DNA of 21,919 nucleotides from Choanephora cucurbitarum (lineage: Eukaryota; Mucoromycota; Mucoromycetes; Mucorales; Choanephoraceae), in NCBI GenBank assembly GCA_025331435.1, contig JAIWNI010000219.1, forward strand, positions 1 to 21,919. The letters run 5' to 3'. Under the pieces are notes generated by a model, which worked only from the letters and a program-made list of their open reading frames with translations, did not search any database and was not told the origin of the DNA. Positions 1-10,814 of the stretch are shown here, piece by piece (within the stretch, counting starts at the first letter, position 1; every line of letters starts with the position of its first letter). Position numbers and translations under genes: made by a program.

Positions 1-2034
1 TTGCTTCGAGGGGCATACATTTTCTTTAATACCTAATAACATACCTTTTATAACGCTTACCAGACCTTTTCATTACTAAAAGATTCATGCAGTTTCAAGT
101 GGTTAGTCTGCTTTTACTTTTTTTGGCCTCTTATTATTGGCGAGTTCTCATATTTTCTTCCCATCTGTGCTTGAAACCTATTATATGCATGCTGATTTTT
201 CCCATTCCACCATTATTCATTTCTTTTCTTTCTACCTCATGCACAGCAAAAAAATGAATCAAACTATCAAAAGCAAAGAATAGTTTTAATGGTTTTTTTG
301 TATCATTTATTGAAGTCATCAAACTACGACGAAATGGTTATGCGCATTATGATTTATCTTAAAATTGATCTTGGCTTTTGTATATCATCTATGCTACGGA
401 TGAACTTTATAAACTAACTTATCTCGTTTTACTCTATGGTAACATCTCAAATGCAGATATGTTCTTCTTCTTGAAGCATTTTTACTCTATCCACTGTCTG
501 TTACCGGCTTTCTAAACCAGTGTTCAGCCTATTGCCCTTCTTTAACTGGTTCTCAGCTAGCTTTAGATGACCACCAGCTGCTTCCTCTGATGCCCATTGC
601 GGTGACTATGTACTACTGCCTTCCCTCTGACTTTGTTTAAATTTTCTTCCTAAAAGCCTTTTGAACTTCTTTTCTAATACGTATATTCTTCAATTACCAT
701 TTTTTGTAGACTGATTCTCGACTTTATGTGTTCAAGACTGCTTTATGAAATTAGTCCCTATCGTTGTAGACGTCTTCCTTTTGCATCACTTCTTCTGTTC
801 TATCGCTTCAGTTGGCTACCCATCTACTTGAGCTTGGTTAACCTTTACTTTTCTCTATACTCCATCCTCGGAAATCCTGAATTACCCATTGGCTCGTGAA
901 TAAAAGGTGCTTCCATCAGGCAACCCGATTGCTAGCAATATGATTTAAACGCATTTTGCTTACCTTAAAGTTTATCCGCTGGATCTGTTCCTTCACTTGA
1001 TTACCCAAATTTACTGTACTAGTAATACCTTTGCTCTATTCATTTTCGTATGTTGCTGATATTTTATAGTGCTCCTGTCAACTGTTTGCATTACAGGTTT
1101 TCAAGTCAACAACTCCAAACTCTTGAATCTAATGACATGAACGTGTCTGCAAGGTTTCCTTTGGTGAATTCCTCTCGTGCTAACTGTTATTGTTGCCTGT
1201 CAATACATTCCAAGTATAGATGAACCACGTAAACAATAACAGGTTGCCAGTGGTAAAAATACACAACATTTCACTGACTATAAAATTACTAGAAGCAAAC
1301 TGATATTAACTCTTCTTTCTTGTCTTTACAGACAACTGCTAATTCTTGGCTACCGGTCTAATCCATGGTGGTGTCTCTTCTATCTGATGAGTGAAAACTG
1401 CTAAACTTTGGTTGTTCTTTTGGAATAAGATGCTCAAATAGAAATTGCAAGAAAGAAAGAGAACTGTGACCGCTCAAGCCACCCAAATTTAAATTGCAAA
1501 TCGGTTTGGAAGATTCTGTAGTTTGCCCAAAGTTATTACATCTCTTTTCAAGTCTTCTTTACTCATTTGTGCCGCCATTGAAAAACTTGAAACGCTCTCT
1601 TCTCTGTATTCTATGCCTATAGTAGTACTGATACAAGGAATTCGATGTATGAACCATGACGCATTCCAAAATGGGTACATGGATTCAAAGAGCTATCCAT
1701 ATATAGTATATGCGGGATCAACATCTAATGAAATAAAGAGCTTTAATTTGCCTGTAACCACCAATTGTATTAATATATATTCTAATGACGTGAGCGTTTA
1801 AAGAGATCTTATTTGCTCCTTAAGGCCTAATCAGTACGCTCTAATCACAGATTTGCATCGAAAACTTAATCAATCATCTCCACTATGCTGTCAGAAAGTA
1901 CAGGCTGTGAGCATTCTGGATAAACGGCCGTTTGGTGTAACCATTTAAGCCTTCGCAAAATATATTTGCGAGCGCAAACGTCTTTTGTTTGCCTTCGCTT
2001 AAAAAACCGTTAGTGTTTTGTCGGACTTTCACTG
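1..2034. other. Gene-free AT-rich stretch beyond the truncated cyclase end
   Basis: I find no supportable gene here. All open frames are short (64 codons or fewer on the minus strand, one of 92 codons at 1523-1801 on the plus strand), overlap one another on opposite strands, and resemble nothing I recognise. This is where the catalytic domain of the neighbouring minus-strand cyclase-like gene would be expected. I looked on the minus strand for the class III cyclase signature (a FTDIKNST-like motif and the following GG-E-KTEGD-like block) and did not see it in any frame. The last ~130 bases contain a repeat-rich patch described separately. The stretch could be ordinary intergenic DNA brought in by a rearrangement, or an old mobile element. 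Confidence 0.55.
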
Positions 2035-2073
2035 CTATTGCTTCGCAAAAAAAATCGTATGCGATCGCAAATC
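1951..2073. repeat. Repeat/palindrome cluster at the truncation point of the cyclase-like gene
   Basis: The 10-mer CTTCGCAAAA occurs at 1951-1960 and again exactly 90 bp later at 2041-2050, each followed by an AT-rich spacer and a near-palindrome. The first is TTTGCGAGCGCAAA at 1965-1978; the second is a GCGATCGC-centred site near 2060-2070. A further related GCCTTCGC lies at about 1990. The cluster overlaps the stop codon and the last residues of the cyclase-like frame, and so marks a likely breakpoint or the end of a mobile element. No target duplication or matching far end was identified. Confidence 0.45.
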
Positions 2074-5000
2074 CCATACGCCGCGGTGACCGATAGGCTC
2101 ATCAATCAGCATAGGATCGGCCGCGCCAGCACGGCTGGTACCAATATTAAGTCCACGCATATTACGGAACCGTCTACATCGTTTATCAAACAGATCTCCT
2201 ACTCCGATAATCATCACCATAATGTTGTCATCTGCACCATATGTCAAAGCAAAGTCGCGTAGCTTTTGTGCGGCAATCATCAGATCATCTTTTTCGGTAC
2301 GTGCAATATCTACAGCTGTCTGATACGACATTCGATCCCATAAGCCATGTGAGGCCATGATGACAAATTCATCATTTTGGGCTAGATTAATAGTTGATAT
2401 AAATGGGTTGGCATTAACAACAGGAATCAAGTGATAGTAACCGAAACTACGAGAAACTGAAAGCTCATCGTTCAGAAGACCTGCATTAGAAACATAGCCA
2501 CCTGCTGCACGAATACGACTGATCTCGCTTGGATTAAGAGGAATGTGTTTTTGTGTGATCTCAGAAGCTTGACCGTTATTGCGACAGAGAACGGCCAAGG
2601 CGTCACCTACGTTTGCTACGTGCAAGCGAGTACCTGATATATAGCACAAGACGGCAGAAGCACCTAAATCTTTGGGCTCTGTCTCCATCGATCCAAATTC
2701 TTTCTCAAGCGCTAGAAAAGTACGACGTAAGGCAGACACGATGGTATCGTCATGTTTGGTCTTGTCGAGCTCGTTTGCTAGATGATACGTTAGGTTATCA
2801 TTTAGGAAACGAGTCAATTGACATCCTGTCTTGGTATGCTTTCTGCCATCAAACAGACCAAACACACATTCGTCATCTCGGTTTCGGAAACGAGGCATTA
2901 CTAAATCCCAAGTGGCTAAGTGATCGCTGGGGCCTAGCCAGTCTGCTACGCCGTATCCCATACCATTGACTTCAGATGGTGAGGTGCGTACACGACGGTC
3001 ATGAAACTCTTCAGGTGTAGAAACGCCCAGGATTGTGACATCCATCAATCCCAACATACGTAGCTTCACAAGTGCGCTGAAATCAGACAGATTCTTCTCT
3101 TTAGGGTTTTGGATTTCAGGATGTGTCTTTTTGATCTCTAAACGTTTATTGCCTGAAAGATTGAGATATTTTAAACTCAAATTCCAATTCCTAAGGAGAG
3201 AAGAAGACTAATTATTCAAGTGAAGATGTAAAAGAGGGATTTGCTTACCAATTCCAGTCGTAAGGCCAGTTTGAAATGTTGTATTTAAGTACATTATTGC
3301 CTACATCCAGAATGAGCAGTTTGCGTAGTTTACCTATTTCCGCAGGTAAAGTTTGTAATTTGTTGCCATTGACAGCCAATACACGCAAATAGCTTAATTT
3401 CTCTAAATCATCTGCAGGTAAGGAAGCCAAATGGTTGCCTGAAAGATGAAGTTCATAAAGATGTTGATGACATAGCCCTTCGGGAGGAATTTCGTAAAGG
3501 TCATTGAAACAAAGATTCAATGTTCTAAGTTCCAAGAACAAAGAAAGGGGGGACCAGATATCGTCTGTAAACCGGTTGTCACCGAGAAACAGATTGCGAA
3601 GCGAAAGAGAAAGTGGTGGTGGATGATTACGAGGACTAGCAAAGAAGCTAGGTGGATTGAAATTAGGCGGAGGATGGAAACCGTTTGAAAGTAAGTTGGC
3701 AGGAATATTATCTATAGTGGGTGTCATGATAGGTGTGACTGTATTAGTTACATGTGTATTGATTCTAGGGGGAGGATGAGAGGTACCTGATGGTTGCTCT
3801 GTTGCTTTATCGACAGACGAATCAAACGCAGGTGCACATGGCTCAGGGAAAGTCTCCAGAAGATTAGAAGAACAATTCAGAGTTTGCAAAGAGACACAGA
3901 GCCAGATTTCTTTAGGAAGCGCTTTTAGATTGTTCTTCTGAGCGTCCAGTACTTTAAGTTCGGTTAATTTTGCTATTTCAGGCGGGATTAATTCTAGATT
4001 GTTGCCCTGAACAGACAGCCTTAGCAGTCTGGAGAGACTACCTATGCTGCTTGGCAAAACACTAAGGGTGTTATCGTCAAGAACGAGATGCTCAAGGGAG
4101 ACAGCATTAGCAAAAACATCATCGGGTAAAGAAGATAGTTTGCAGTTTGCCAGGTTGAGATCGGTTAACATGCAGCGGATGTTCTTCAGTGTGCCATCAG
4201 GATGATATAAATGAGAGGGTGCAACAGTAAAATGTGTAAGATGGTTCTTTGACATTTTGAGTTGCCTCAAGTTGGTGAAATCATAACTGACTAAGCTGAT
4301 CGCATTGTAATCGATTGAAATGACTTCAAGCTTAGGCAGCACATAGAGATCTTCTAAGTCAGTTATTTGATTCTGTCGAAGATCAAGTTCTTGAAGGCTC
4401 TGTAGCTTAGCAAAGCCAGCAGGTAAGCGACCTGTCAGACGGTTGGCTGTGGCAAACAGACCAACTAACTGTGTTAATTGGCCAATTTCTTCAGGAAAAC
4501 TTGCGATCTTATTGAAACTGATGTCCAGATAGGCTAACCCAGATATATCGCATATGACTTGGGGAAATTTAGTGAAACTGTTGTTAGATATATATAGTAC
4601 AGTCAAATGTTTGAATGTAGCAAACGAATCAGGTAAATTTTCTAGGCGATTATTGTAAGCTCTTAGTGTGCGTAGATCATTGAGTTGATGCAATTGTGCA
4701 TGATCTAGGTCTTTGAGATGATTGCAGGATATATTGAGATGCTCCAAATGAGGAATGATTCGGATATGAGAAGGTAATGTATGATAGTCATTGTTGGTAA
4801 GCCACAATTGCTTCAAAATGTGGCAGCCTTGTAGAAAATCCTTCGCTATAGTGACTAATGGATTTCTTGAAAGGTCAAGTGAAGCTATAGTTGCTTTAGA
4901 TTGATAAAGAAAAACGGGAATGTCCACCAGATTTCTAGCTTGTAGATCAACTCGGCGAGATGAAATAAAGGTATCGTCTTGCTGAACAGTCTGAATGACA

Positions 5001-6330
5001 TCTTGGCTCAATACAAATCGAAAGAGATAAGAGTTATCTTCTCTGCCTATGTCTTCAATTCTATCTTGTTCTGTAAAGCCAATCTGCTCCAATAATGTCT
5101 TTTGTATCTGAATGGGCCTTTCGTTAGGCTCAAGGCATCTCTCTATAGCAATTGTTATCGCCTATTACTCTCGCTTTCTATTACCTCTACTTTACCTCGA
5201 TCATGTATCACTAGGCTAAGTTTGTATTTCTTGTTTTCGTTCAAAAAGAATTTGCCACTTAATTTGTGAATTAGGTCCTGTGTAGTAGCATAAAGAGGGG
5301 CAATGAGAGTACCAAATGTGCCATCAGGACGAAAGACACGTATACAGTAATTCTTACTGGGCACATCCCAACTCTCATGTTCTACTACAGGAAAATAATC
5401 AGACGGTTCTGTTTTGTTTGAATAAGAAGGTGTATGTAGTTCATCTGTTGAATCCTCTGCAGGCTCTACTTTCCAACTATCTGGTGCTGCCCAATTTTCT
5501 GGGTGATGATACTGCTAATTTTGTAAGCGAGCTTGATCATATACTTCTTCGGTTTTTTTGTTTTCTCTTTTTACCTGGGATATTGAGTTTCTGTCATGTG
5601 CAGGATTAATAATGCCTTCCATTGAATTGAAATCTTGATCCACTACACAGAACAATAACTTTAGTTTTTAATATATGTATATATATAAAAACATCTATTA
5701 TACTCTACATTTTATATCCTATCGGGAGAGAGAGTTAATCCTATGATTGAATGACAATTCTATAGTTGCTTACTTTTTCGGTTGGAAATAGCAAGCTTCC
5801 TTCTGATTGCTCCCTTTCTTTTCCTCTAGATTGACTTGAACTACTGGATTTCTTTCTTTCATTTATGCCTAAATCGTCAGGTCCTAACATATCATTGAAA
5901 ACACTATGACTGTCATAATCCTTTGATTTCTTGCGAAATGATATAATGGATGATCCATCGCTTGGAGTGAGTGCACCGTTAATTGTAGTTGAGGAAGCAC
6001 CAAACGCTGAATTTCCTATATCAGAACGACCTATACCCTTAAAGCTTAGAGCTTTACATATAACTTGCCTCAGAGAAAAAAAAGAAAAGCTTACTCTTTT
6101 TACGACCAAATCGGAATAAATGTCGCTTTTTATCTTTATGAGGAATCTGAAATGGATGGATGGCATCTAATGGGCGCGTTTATACGATTGTGAAATAATA
6201 AGTGTCATGTACTATTAAAAATACCATTAGGTTGTCGAAGTGTATCGTGCAAAGGATCGTTTAGGTTAGATTGATTTCCTATTAATGAGTTGTCATTCTT
6301 GGTTGATTTATGTAGAGGCATTATAGACAT
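2035..6330 (-). CDS. Adenylate-cyclase-like protein (RA + LRR + PP2C-like) lacking the catalytic domain
   Basis: Fungal adenylate cyclases make cAMP and are activated by Ras through an RA domain and leucine-rich repeats. Proposed exons, minus order: 6330-6225, 6166-6095, 6030-5774, 5718-5709 (tentative 10-nt exon), 5642-5575, 5514-5196, 5142-3249, 3190-2035. Joined, they keep one frame of 1293 residues. Residues ~1-170 are a polar, Ser-rich N-terminus with a LDQDFNSMEGI segment like the G-alpha-binding region of fungal cyclases. RA spans ~229-322 (CIRVFRPDGTFGTL). LRRs span ~341-930, interrupted near 710-787 by a Pro/Asn-rich insert. The 3248-3191 intron restores the NWPYDWNWNWNL motif. The PP2C-like domain spans ~988-1240 and keeps FDGR, SRSFG and GADDN, but has SHGLWD where active PP2Cs carry an Asp before GLWD. 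About 50 residues later the frame stops just where the cyclase catalytic domain should start. Family assignment is firm; N-terminal exons and the micro-exon are less sure. It may be a broken gene or a retained regulatory derivative. Confidence 0.85.
5709..5718 (-). other. Tentative 10-nt micro-exon of the cyclase-like gene
   Basis: The exon ending at 5774 finishes in phase 0 before a GTAAGC donor, whereas the exon starting at 5642 needs one preceding base. No other donor nearby supplies it. A 10-base segment bounded by CGATAG on its 5' side and GTAGAG on its 3' side repairs the phase. It gives D-I-K-L in front of DQDFNSMEGI, matching the L-D-x-D pattern I expect in fungal cyclases. The flanking introns would be 55 bp (5773-5719) and 66 bp (5708-5643), in line with the other introns of the gene. 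This is a splice model built by reading, not by transcript evidence. Confidence 0.4.
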
Positions 6331-6816
6331 GAAAGAACAACAGAGAGATAAAGGAGAAAGTAAACCAAGGTATACAAAAATAGGTAGTGTATGACATGCA
6401 TCAATTTTTTTAAGCGTAGTGCGTAGGATGTGTTTAATCTCAGCAAACCATGAAATAAGCCCAATTCTGTCTGTTCCTTTATTTAACAAACCATTTACTT
6501 CTTTTTACTTTGGCTTGCTACCTGTACTCTATTTTATGTGGCTATGACCTTGTTGTTCTCAAGAAAAATAATCTGTAAAACGAAATAAGGAATCAAGTAG
6601 TTGAATTACCTGTAGAAGACAGATTTCTTTTGACAAACAATCTATCATAAAAAAAAAGAAATTATGCATAAACTAAATAAGATTCACATTCAGAAAACAC
6701 CGCAAGAGAAACAAAGTCTTTTATGATTGTTACAAAAGCGACAAGGCTTCATTCATTGTTTAAAAAGTATCTAATCTTTCTTGTTTGTTGCCTCGAGAAG
6801 ACCTCGATTTAATAGA
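6331..6816. other. Spacer between the methyltransferase stop and the cyclase-like start
   Basis: This 486-bp AT-rich stretch must hold the 3' end of the methyltransferase transcript and the promoter of the cyclase-like gene, both on the minus strand. The cyclase frame remains open upstream of the chosen ATG (6330) to another ATG at 6489. That would add 53 residues with a hydrophobic run unlike a fungal cyclase N-terminus, so I prefer 6330. No clear TATA box or other site was identified. Confidence 0.5.
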
Positions 6817-8328
6817 CTATGGTTTGGAAGCCACATAAACCATATTACGGGGAGATGCATCAAGATCAAACAGCGGATACATCCATACTTTACTTGTTTG
6901 TTCATTGACTTCCTTCAGATACAACCAGCGATCCATAAGAATGATGGACTCAATGATAGGTGCCAACAAACCACGCAATACCCAGAGCGCAACGAACTGT
7001 TTGTCAACTTGTCTCTCCTTTGCTTGCAAATAATGTCCCTGCGCTTCTTCTTCTGTAATGGTGTTCTCTGGCAATTTGAGTCGCTTTAATGATGCCTTCA
7101 CAAACGGTACAAACGCCTTGTTTTGTTTAATTCTACCCAGTCGAGGAGGGTCATCAATATCTGCCAATCCTTTCTTTACCAGCAACTCCTTTTTGTCGTA
7201 TGTTAATACTCAGTAATATTTAAATCTCATCAGCTTACCATCAACAAAGCTCTAAAATAATAATTATCAAATGCTCCTATACACTGTATTCCCTCTTCAT
7301 ACCATCTTGAAGGTGAATGACAAGCAAGCACCTTGGCAGTTGATCCAACATGAATCGTATCGCCCTTGTTCTTTAGAAAAGAACTCATAGGAAATCCTTG
7401 ATTAGTTAGAGCATTATAACAACAGCCTACATTGACCATGCAAGACACTTTTTTGCTTTCTGCAAACAATCGAAAAATCATAGGCGAGAGATCGCCGCAA
7501 GTATGTAGTCCAGTAACTAGCCACTGCTTGTCTTTAGATGATCCGCATCGATTCAGTACTTCTGTAATGTTTTCGGGCGTTACTTTCTCTGTGACGTGCT
7601 TCAAATTAGGATGTTCTTTCGCCTTTCCCTGCGCCCTAAGTGCTTTCGTATCAAACCGCAAAGCACCTTGTGTCTGAACTTCAGACATATCAACAGCCAA
7701 CACTTCGAAGCCGCATTCAAATGCAAGCGCGCGAGATAGATAGCCTTGTCCAGAGCCGAGATCAATAATAGAACTGACATTATGCTGATCAGCCACCTTC
7801 TTGATCAGTTGGCTTAGCAGTTCTACTTCATGAACTTTTTTGTCACTCATGCCTCCTCGAATATGTCGACTTATGTTCTTCTGTTGATCCTGTTGCCTGG
7901 TTGCTGTTTGTTATAAAAATTTAGCTACGCAGACTAGAATGCAATATGCATTTGAGCTTACTCCGAGGTAAAGCAAGATCACGTATGGATTCAAGGTAAA
8001 GACCTAAAGAGGGTGGCCACTTGGACTATGCAGGATGAATATATGAACGGCTTATATCTTATTGTAGAATACGTACATAATCAGTGCTTTCCTTGGTCAG
8101 CTCTAGTATAGCAAAAGCCCATTCATCTCCTGCTTGTTGCATGTGATTCATGAGGGCTTCTTGCCAATCCGAAGGAAACTTTTCCCATTCTTTGTGCGTA
8201 ACAAAGTTAAAGGCTAATACGTGAATAAGCCAATGGTATTCTTTGTAGAAATCCAATAACCTTTCCAGATATTGTTCAGGTGTGTCGTCTTTATATTTGG
8301 TTGGTAAAGGATCTGCAGGAAGATTCAT
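6817..8328 (-). CDS. METTL25/RRNAD1-family SAM-dependent methyltransferase
   Basis: Predicted Rossmann-fold methyltransferase of the METTL25/METTL25B (RRNAD1) family; the physiological substrate is not something I can state. Exons in minus order: 8328-8077, 8025-7962, 7903-7239, 7188-6817. Introns are 51, 58 and 50 bp, all GT-AG, and the joined frame gives 450 residues. The N-terminal exon carries a helical segment with the family pattern EWEKFPSDWQEAL (~55-67). Exon 2 encodes WPPSLGLYLESIRDLALPR, the conserved block before the catalytic domain. GMSDKKVHEV (~123-132) precedes SAM motif I, DLGSGQGYLS, at ~153-162. TGLHTCGDLS (~236-245) and VNVGCCYN (~262-269) are characteristic of this family. 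No signal peptide or membrane segment is seen, so it is probably cytosolic or nuclear. Length and order are normal and no lesions are seen; it appears intact. Confidence 0.88.
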
Positions 8329-9161
8329 AAAACATTCGAAAAAAGAAATCTTGTTTTTCTAGTCAATTTGGGCGCCTGATAGATACAAAACAGAAAATAA
8401 TCTTGGGGACCGATAAATCGTCAAGATAAATATGCTTCATATAAGAACACTGTTTTCTTGCTGAAACATTCCATTGTCCTATATCTCAGCTTTAGAGCAA
8501 CCTCTTTTTATTTCATATTTTCCTTAACAAAAACGGAAGATTTGAAGTTTCGAACAATATGAATCACTTTCTTTTACAGCAGAACGGCTACTGTAAAATA
8601 GGACTTACTCAAGCAAGAGAGCGATATGTGTGTGGATGAAAACTTTTTCAAAAACCTGCCAATTTTCAGGCTTTCAAACAAAAACAAAAAAAGATAAGCA
8701 CTTTGACTATTGATTCTGAGATGAAATGCCTCAAAGCATCAGGAAGAAAAAAGTTGTTTATATTTTCTTTACTTGCATTTATATCAAAGCCATTCTGTCG
8801 AATAAAAGAGACAATTTTTGGATTCGAGAATAATTATGTTAAATTAAAAAAGTCTGAAAGTAAAAGAACTGCTTTGAGCTTTCCGATAACCCCATATGTA
8901 TGCTGCATATGGCATATTTAAGAGCTATAGTAAGTGATCATCAAAGCAGTTTCAACTCAGTTAAGAAACTACAAAGAAACCAAAAATGAAAAAATGGGTG
9001 TAATGGTAGAACATTATAAAAATGGTTTTGATTATGCAAAATATTTATTGACACTGGTATGATTTTACATTAAAAATACAAAGGTATAAACTAATATACA
9101 GTAATAATTATGACGGATGAAATGGAAAGAATTGAAATAACACAAATTAAATACAGAAAAA
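8329..9161. other. Spacer between the transporter stop and the methyltransferase start
   Basis: 833 bp, AT-rich. It should contain the 3' end of the transporter transcript and the methyltransferase promoter. A plus-strand open frame of 72 codons at 8703-8921 has low-complexity, Lys/Phe-rich composition and no recognisable motif; I treat it as chance. No RNA gene was seen. Confidence 0.5.
9044..9049 (-). terminator. Candidate poly(A) signal of the sugar transporter
   Basis: AATAAA on the minus strand, about 113 bases past the transporter stop codon, in an AT-rich 3' flank. The hexamer is common in AT-rich DNA, so the position rather than the sequence is the main support. Confidence 0.4.
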
Positions 9162-10716
9162 TTATTTTTCGAAAGACTTGACAATAGATTCGATAGAGCG
9201 GTTCTTGGTTTCAGGAACAAAGATCCAGGTGAAGGCAAAGGCCATAGCGGCGATAGCGGCAAAGATAGCGAAAGAGTAACCATGGATGCTTGAGAAGATA
9301 ATTGGGAAACACTGACCAATCAAGAAGTTCATAGCCCAGTTCATGGCGGTAGCACAAGAACCAACAGCAGAGGATGCATAGACAGGTGACATTTCAGAGG
9401 TCATCATCCAAGGAATAGGACCAACACCAATGGCAAAGGAGATGACATAACCAAAGACTGAGACAATCAAAAGAGCACCAATGCTGTAAACATAACCAAT
9501 AACCAAAAGGACAGAGAAGATACAAGCACCAGCTTCAGCAATCAAAAGGAGAGGACGACGACCCATACGATCAATCAAGATCAAAGAGGCAATGGTAGAA
9601 ACAAAGTTGACAACGGTAGTGACAATGGCCATGTACTTGGACATTTCAGCATCAAAGGACATCTTGAAGATAGTAGTAGAGTAATACATGACAGCGTTCA
9701 TACCAATCAATTGTTGAATCATGTGGAGAACAAGGACACTGATGGCAATCTTGCGAATAACAGGGTCAATGAAGATTTGAATCATGTTCATGCTAGGGCG
9801 TTGGGCGTCATTGACAGCAACAGCACCATCTTCCATATCCTCAGTAGCAAAATCGTTCTTTTCTTGCTTTCCTTGAAGTTCAATTTGCTTGACATTGGTA
9901 ACGGCTTCGGCGGCGGACTTACCAAGAATACCCTCAATTTGTTCAAAAAATTCTTGTTCGATATCGGCACCAGGACGAAGTCTTTGAAGATTAGCACGGG
10001 CTTCTTCGAGACGGTTTTGAGAAATGAGGTAACGAGGAGATTCAACACAACCAGCCATCAAAAAGAATTGAGCAATAGCAGGAATGGCAACAATAGCAAA
10101 GTTGATTCTCCAGAGAGGAACGTAAGCCAAAGGAAGACCGATAACAGAGGCAAGCAAAATACCTATGACAACAGCAAATTGGTTACAAGTACCCATAGTA
10201 CCACGAGCTCTGACAGTAGAGATTTCACCAACGTAAGTAGGAGTAGCAAGAGAACCAAGACCACAAGAAAGACCACAGAAGATACGACCGATGATGAACA
10301 TAGCAGGGTTGACGGAAGCACCAATCAAAATAGCACCAATAACCCAACCAATGTTGTTGAAGATGATGGTTTTCTTACGACCATATTTAGTTTGAATTGA
10401 ACCGCCAAAAAGACCACCAAAGAGACCACCAACACAGAAAGAAGCGACTGCGAAACCCCTATAAATCGAATAAATTAGATCATAATTATATTTTAAAAAT
10501 ACTGATTGAAGCTTACCAAAGGGCATCGTTCATAGGTAAACAGTCAGGGAATGCACTGTTGGTAACATGTGCAGAGCCATTAGCACAGGCGTGTGTGACT
10601 TCACCAGGCACATTGGCAGAACCAATAACCCAACCGTTACTGAAAGAACCAAGACAAGAGATGACCACACAGTACACCATGTACCCGGGCAGTTTCATAT
10701 CAAGTGAATTCATCAT
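9162..10716 (-). CDS. MFS sugar (hexose) transporter, GLUT-like
   Basis: Twelve-helix plasma-membrane sugar porter of the major facilitator superfamily, importing a hexose or related sugar; the exact substrate cannot be read. Exons are 10716-10517 and 10458-9162, with a 58-bp GT-AG intron (10516-10459), giving 498 residues, the usual family length. The N-terminus has SNGWVIGSANVPGEVTHAC, a GLUT-like helix 1, then a loop with Cys residues and an NGS glycosylation sequon. Signatures follow in order: GRKK at ~93, GRIFCG...PTYVGEIS...RARGT at ~124-154, ESPRYL at ~206, a charged central loop (~225-285), QQLIGMN at ~315, DRMGRRP at ~363, GPIPWMMTSEM at ~413 and PETKNRS at ~482. Two ATGs stand together at the start; I took the first. 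Codons are strongly biased to C- or T-ending forms compared with the neighbouring genes, suggesting high expression. No lesions are seen. Confidence 0.93.
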
Positions 10717-10805
10717 TTTTTAAGAGAATATAATCAGATTAATATAGATTTGATTGTAGAGAAAAAATAATAATAACAATCAAGAAGTAATGAAAAATGT
10801 GTTGT

Positions 10806-10814
10806 CCTTTTATA
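10806..10814 (-). promoter_or_regulatory. Candidate TATA box of the sugar transporter
   Basis: TATAAAAGG reads on the minus strand about 90-98 bases upstream of the transporter ATG, a normal TATA-to-ATG spacing for a fungal gene with a short leader. It is a consensus-quality match and agrees with the biased codon use that suggests strong transcription. Confidence 0.5.

Noticed and set aside
1489..1801. Overlapping open frames on both strands (63 and 92 codons)
   Set aside because: No motif, no splice context and similar openness on both strands; consistent with chance. Neither resembles a cyclase catalytic domain.
6331..6489. Upstream extension of the cyclase-like N-terminus to an ATG at 6489
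   Set aside because: The added 53 residues are hydrophobic and unlike fungal cyclase N-termini; the ATG at 6330 gives a polar start and a normal first exon.
8703..8921. 72-codon plus-strand frame between methyltransferase and transporter
   Set aside because: Lys/Phe-rich, low-complexity and without recognisable motif, in a promoter/3'-flank region.
9788..10048. 86-codon minus-strand frame
   Set aside because: Alternative frame within the transporter coding exon.
9711..10400. 229-codon plus-strand frame
   Set aside because: Lies antisense within the transporter exon; its Asn/Ser/Thr-rich composition is a by-product of the biased codons on the other strand.
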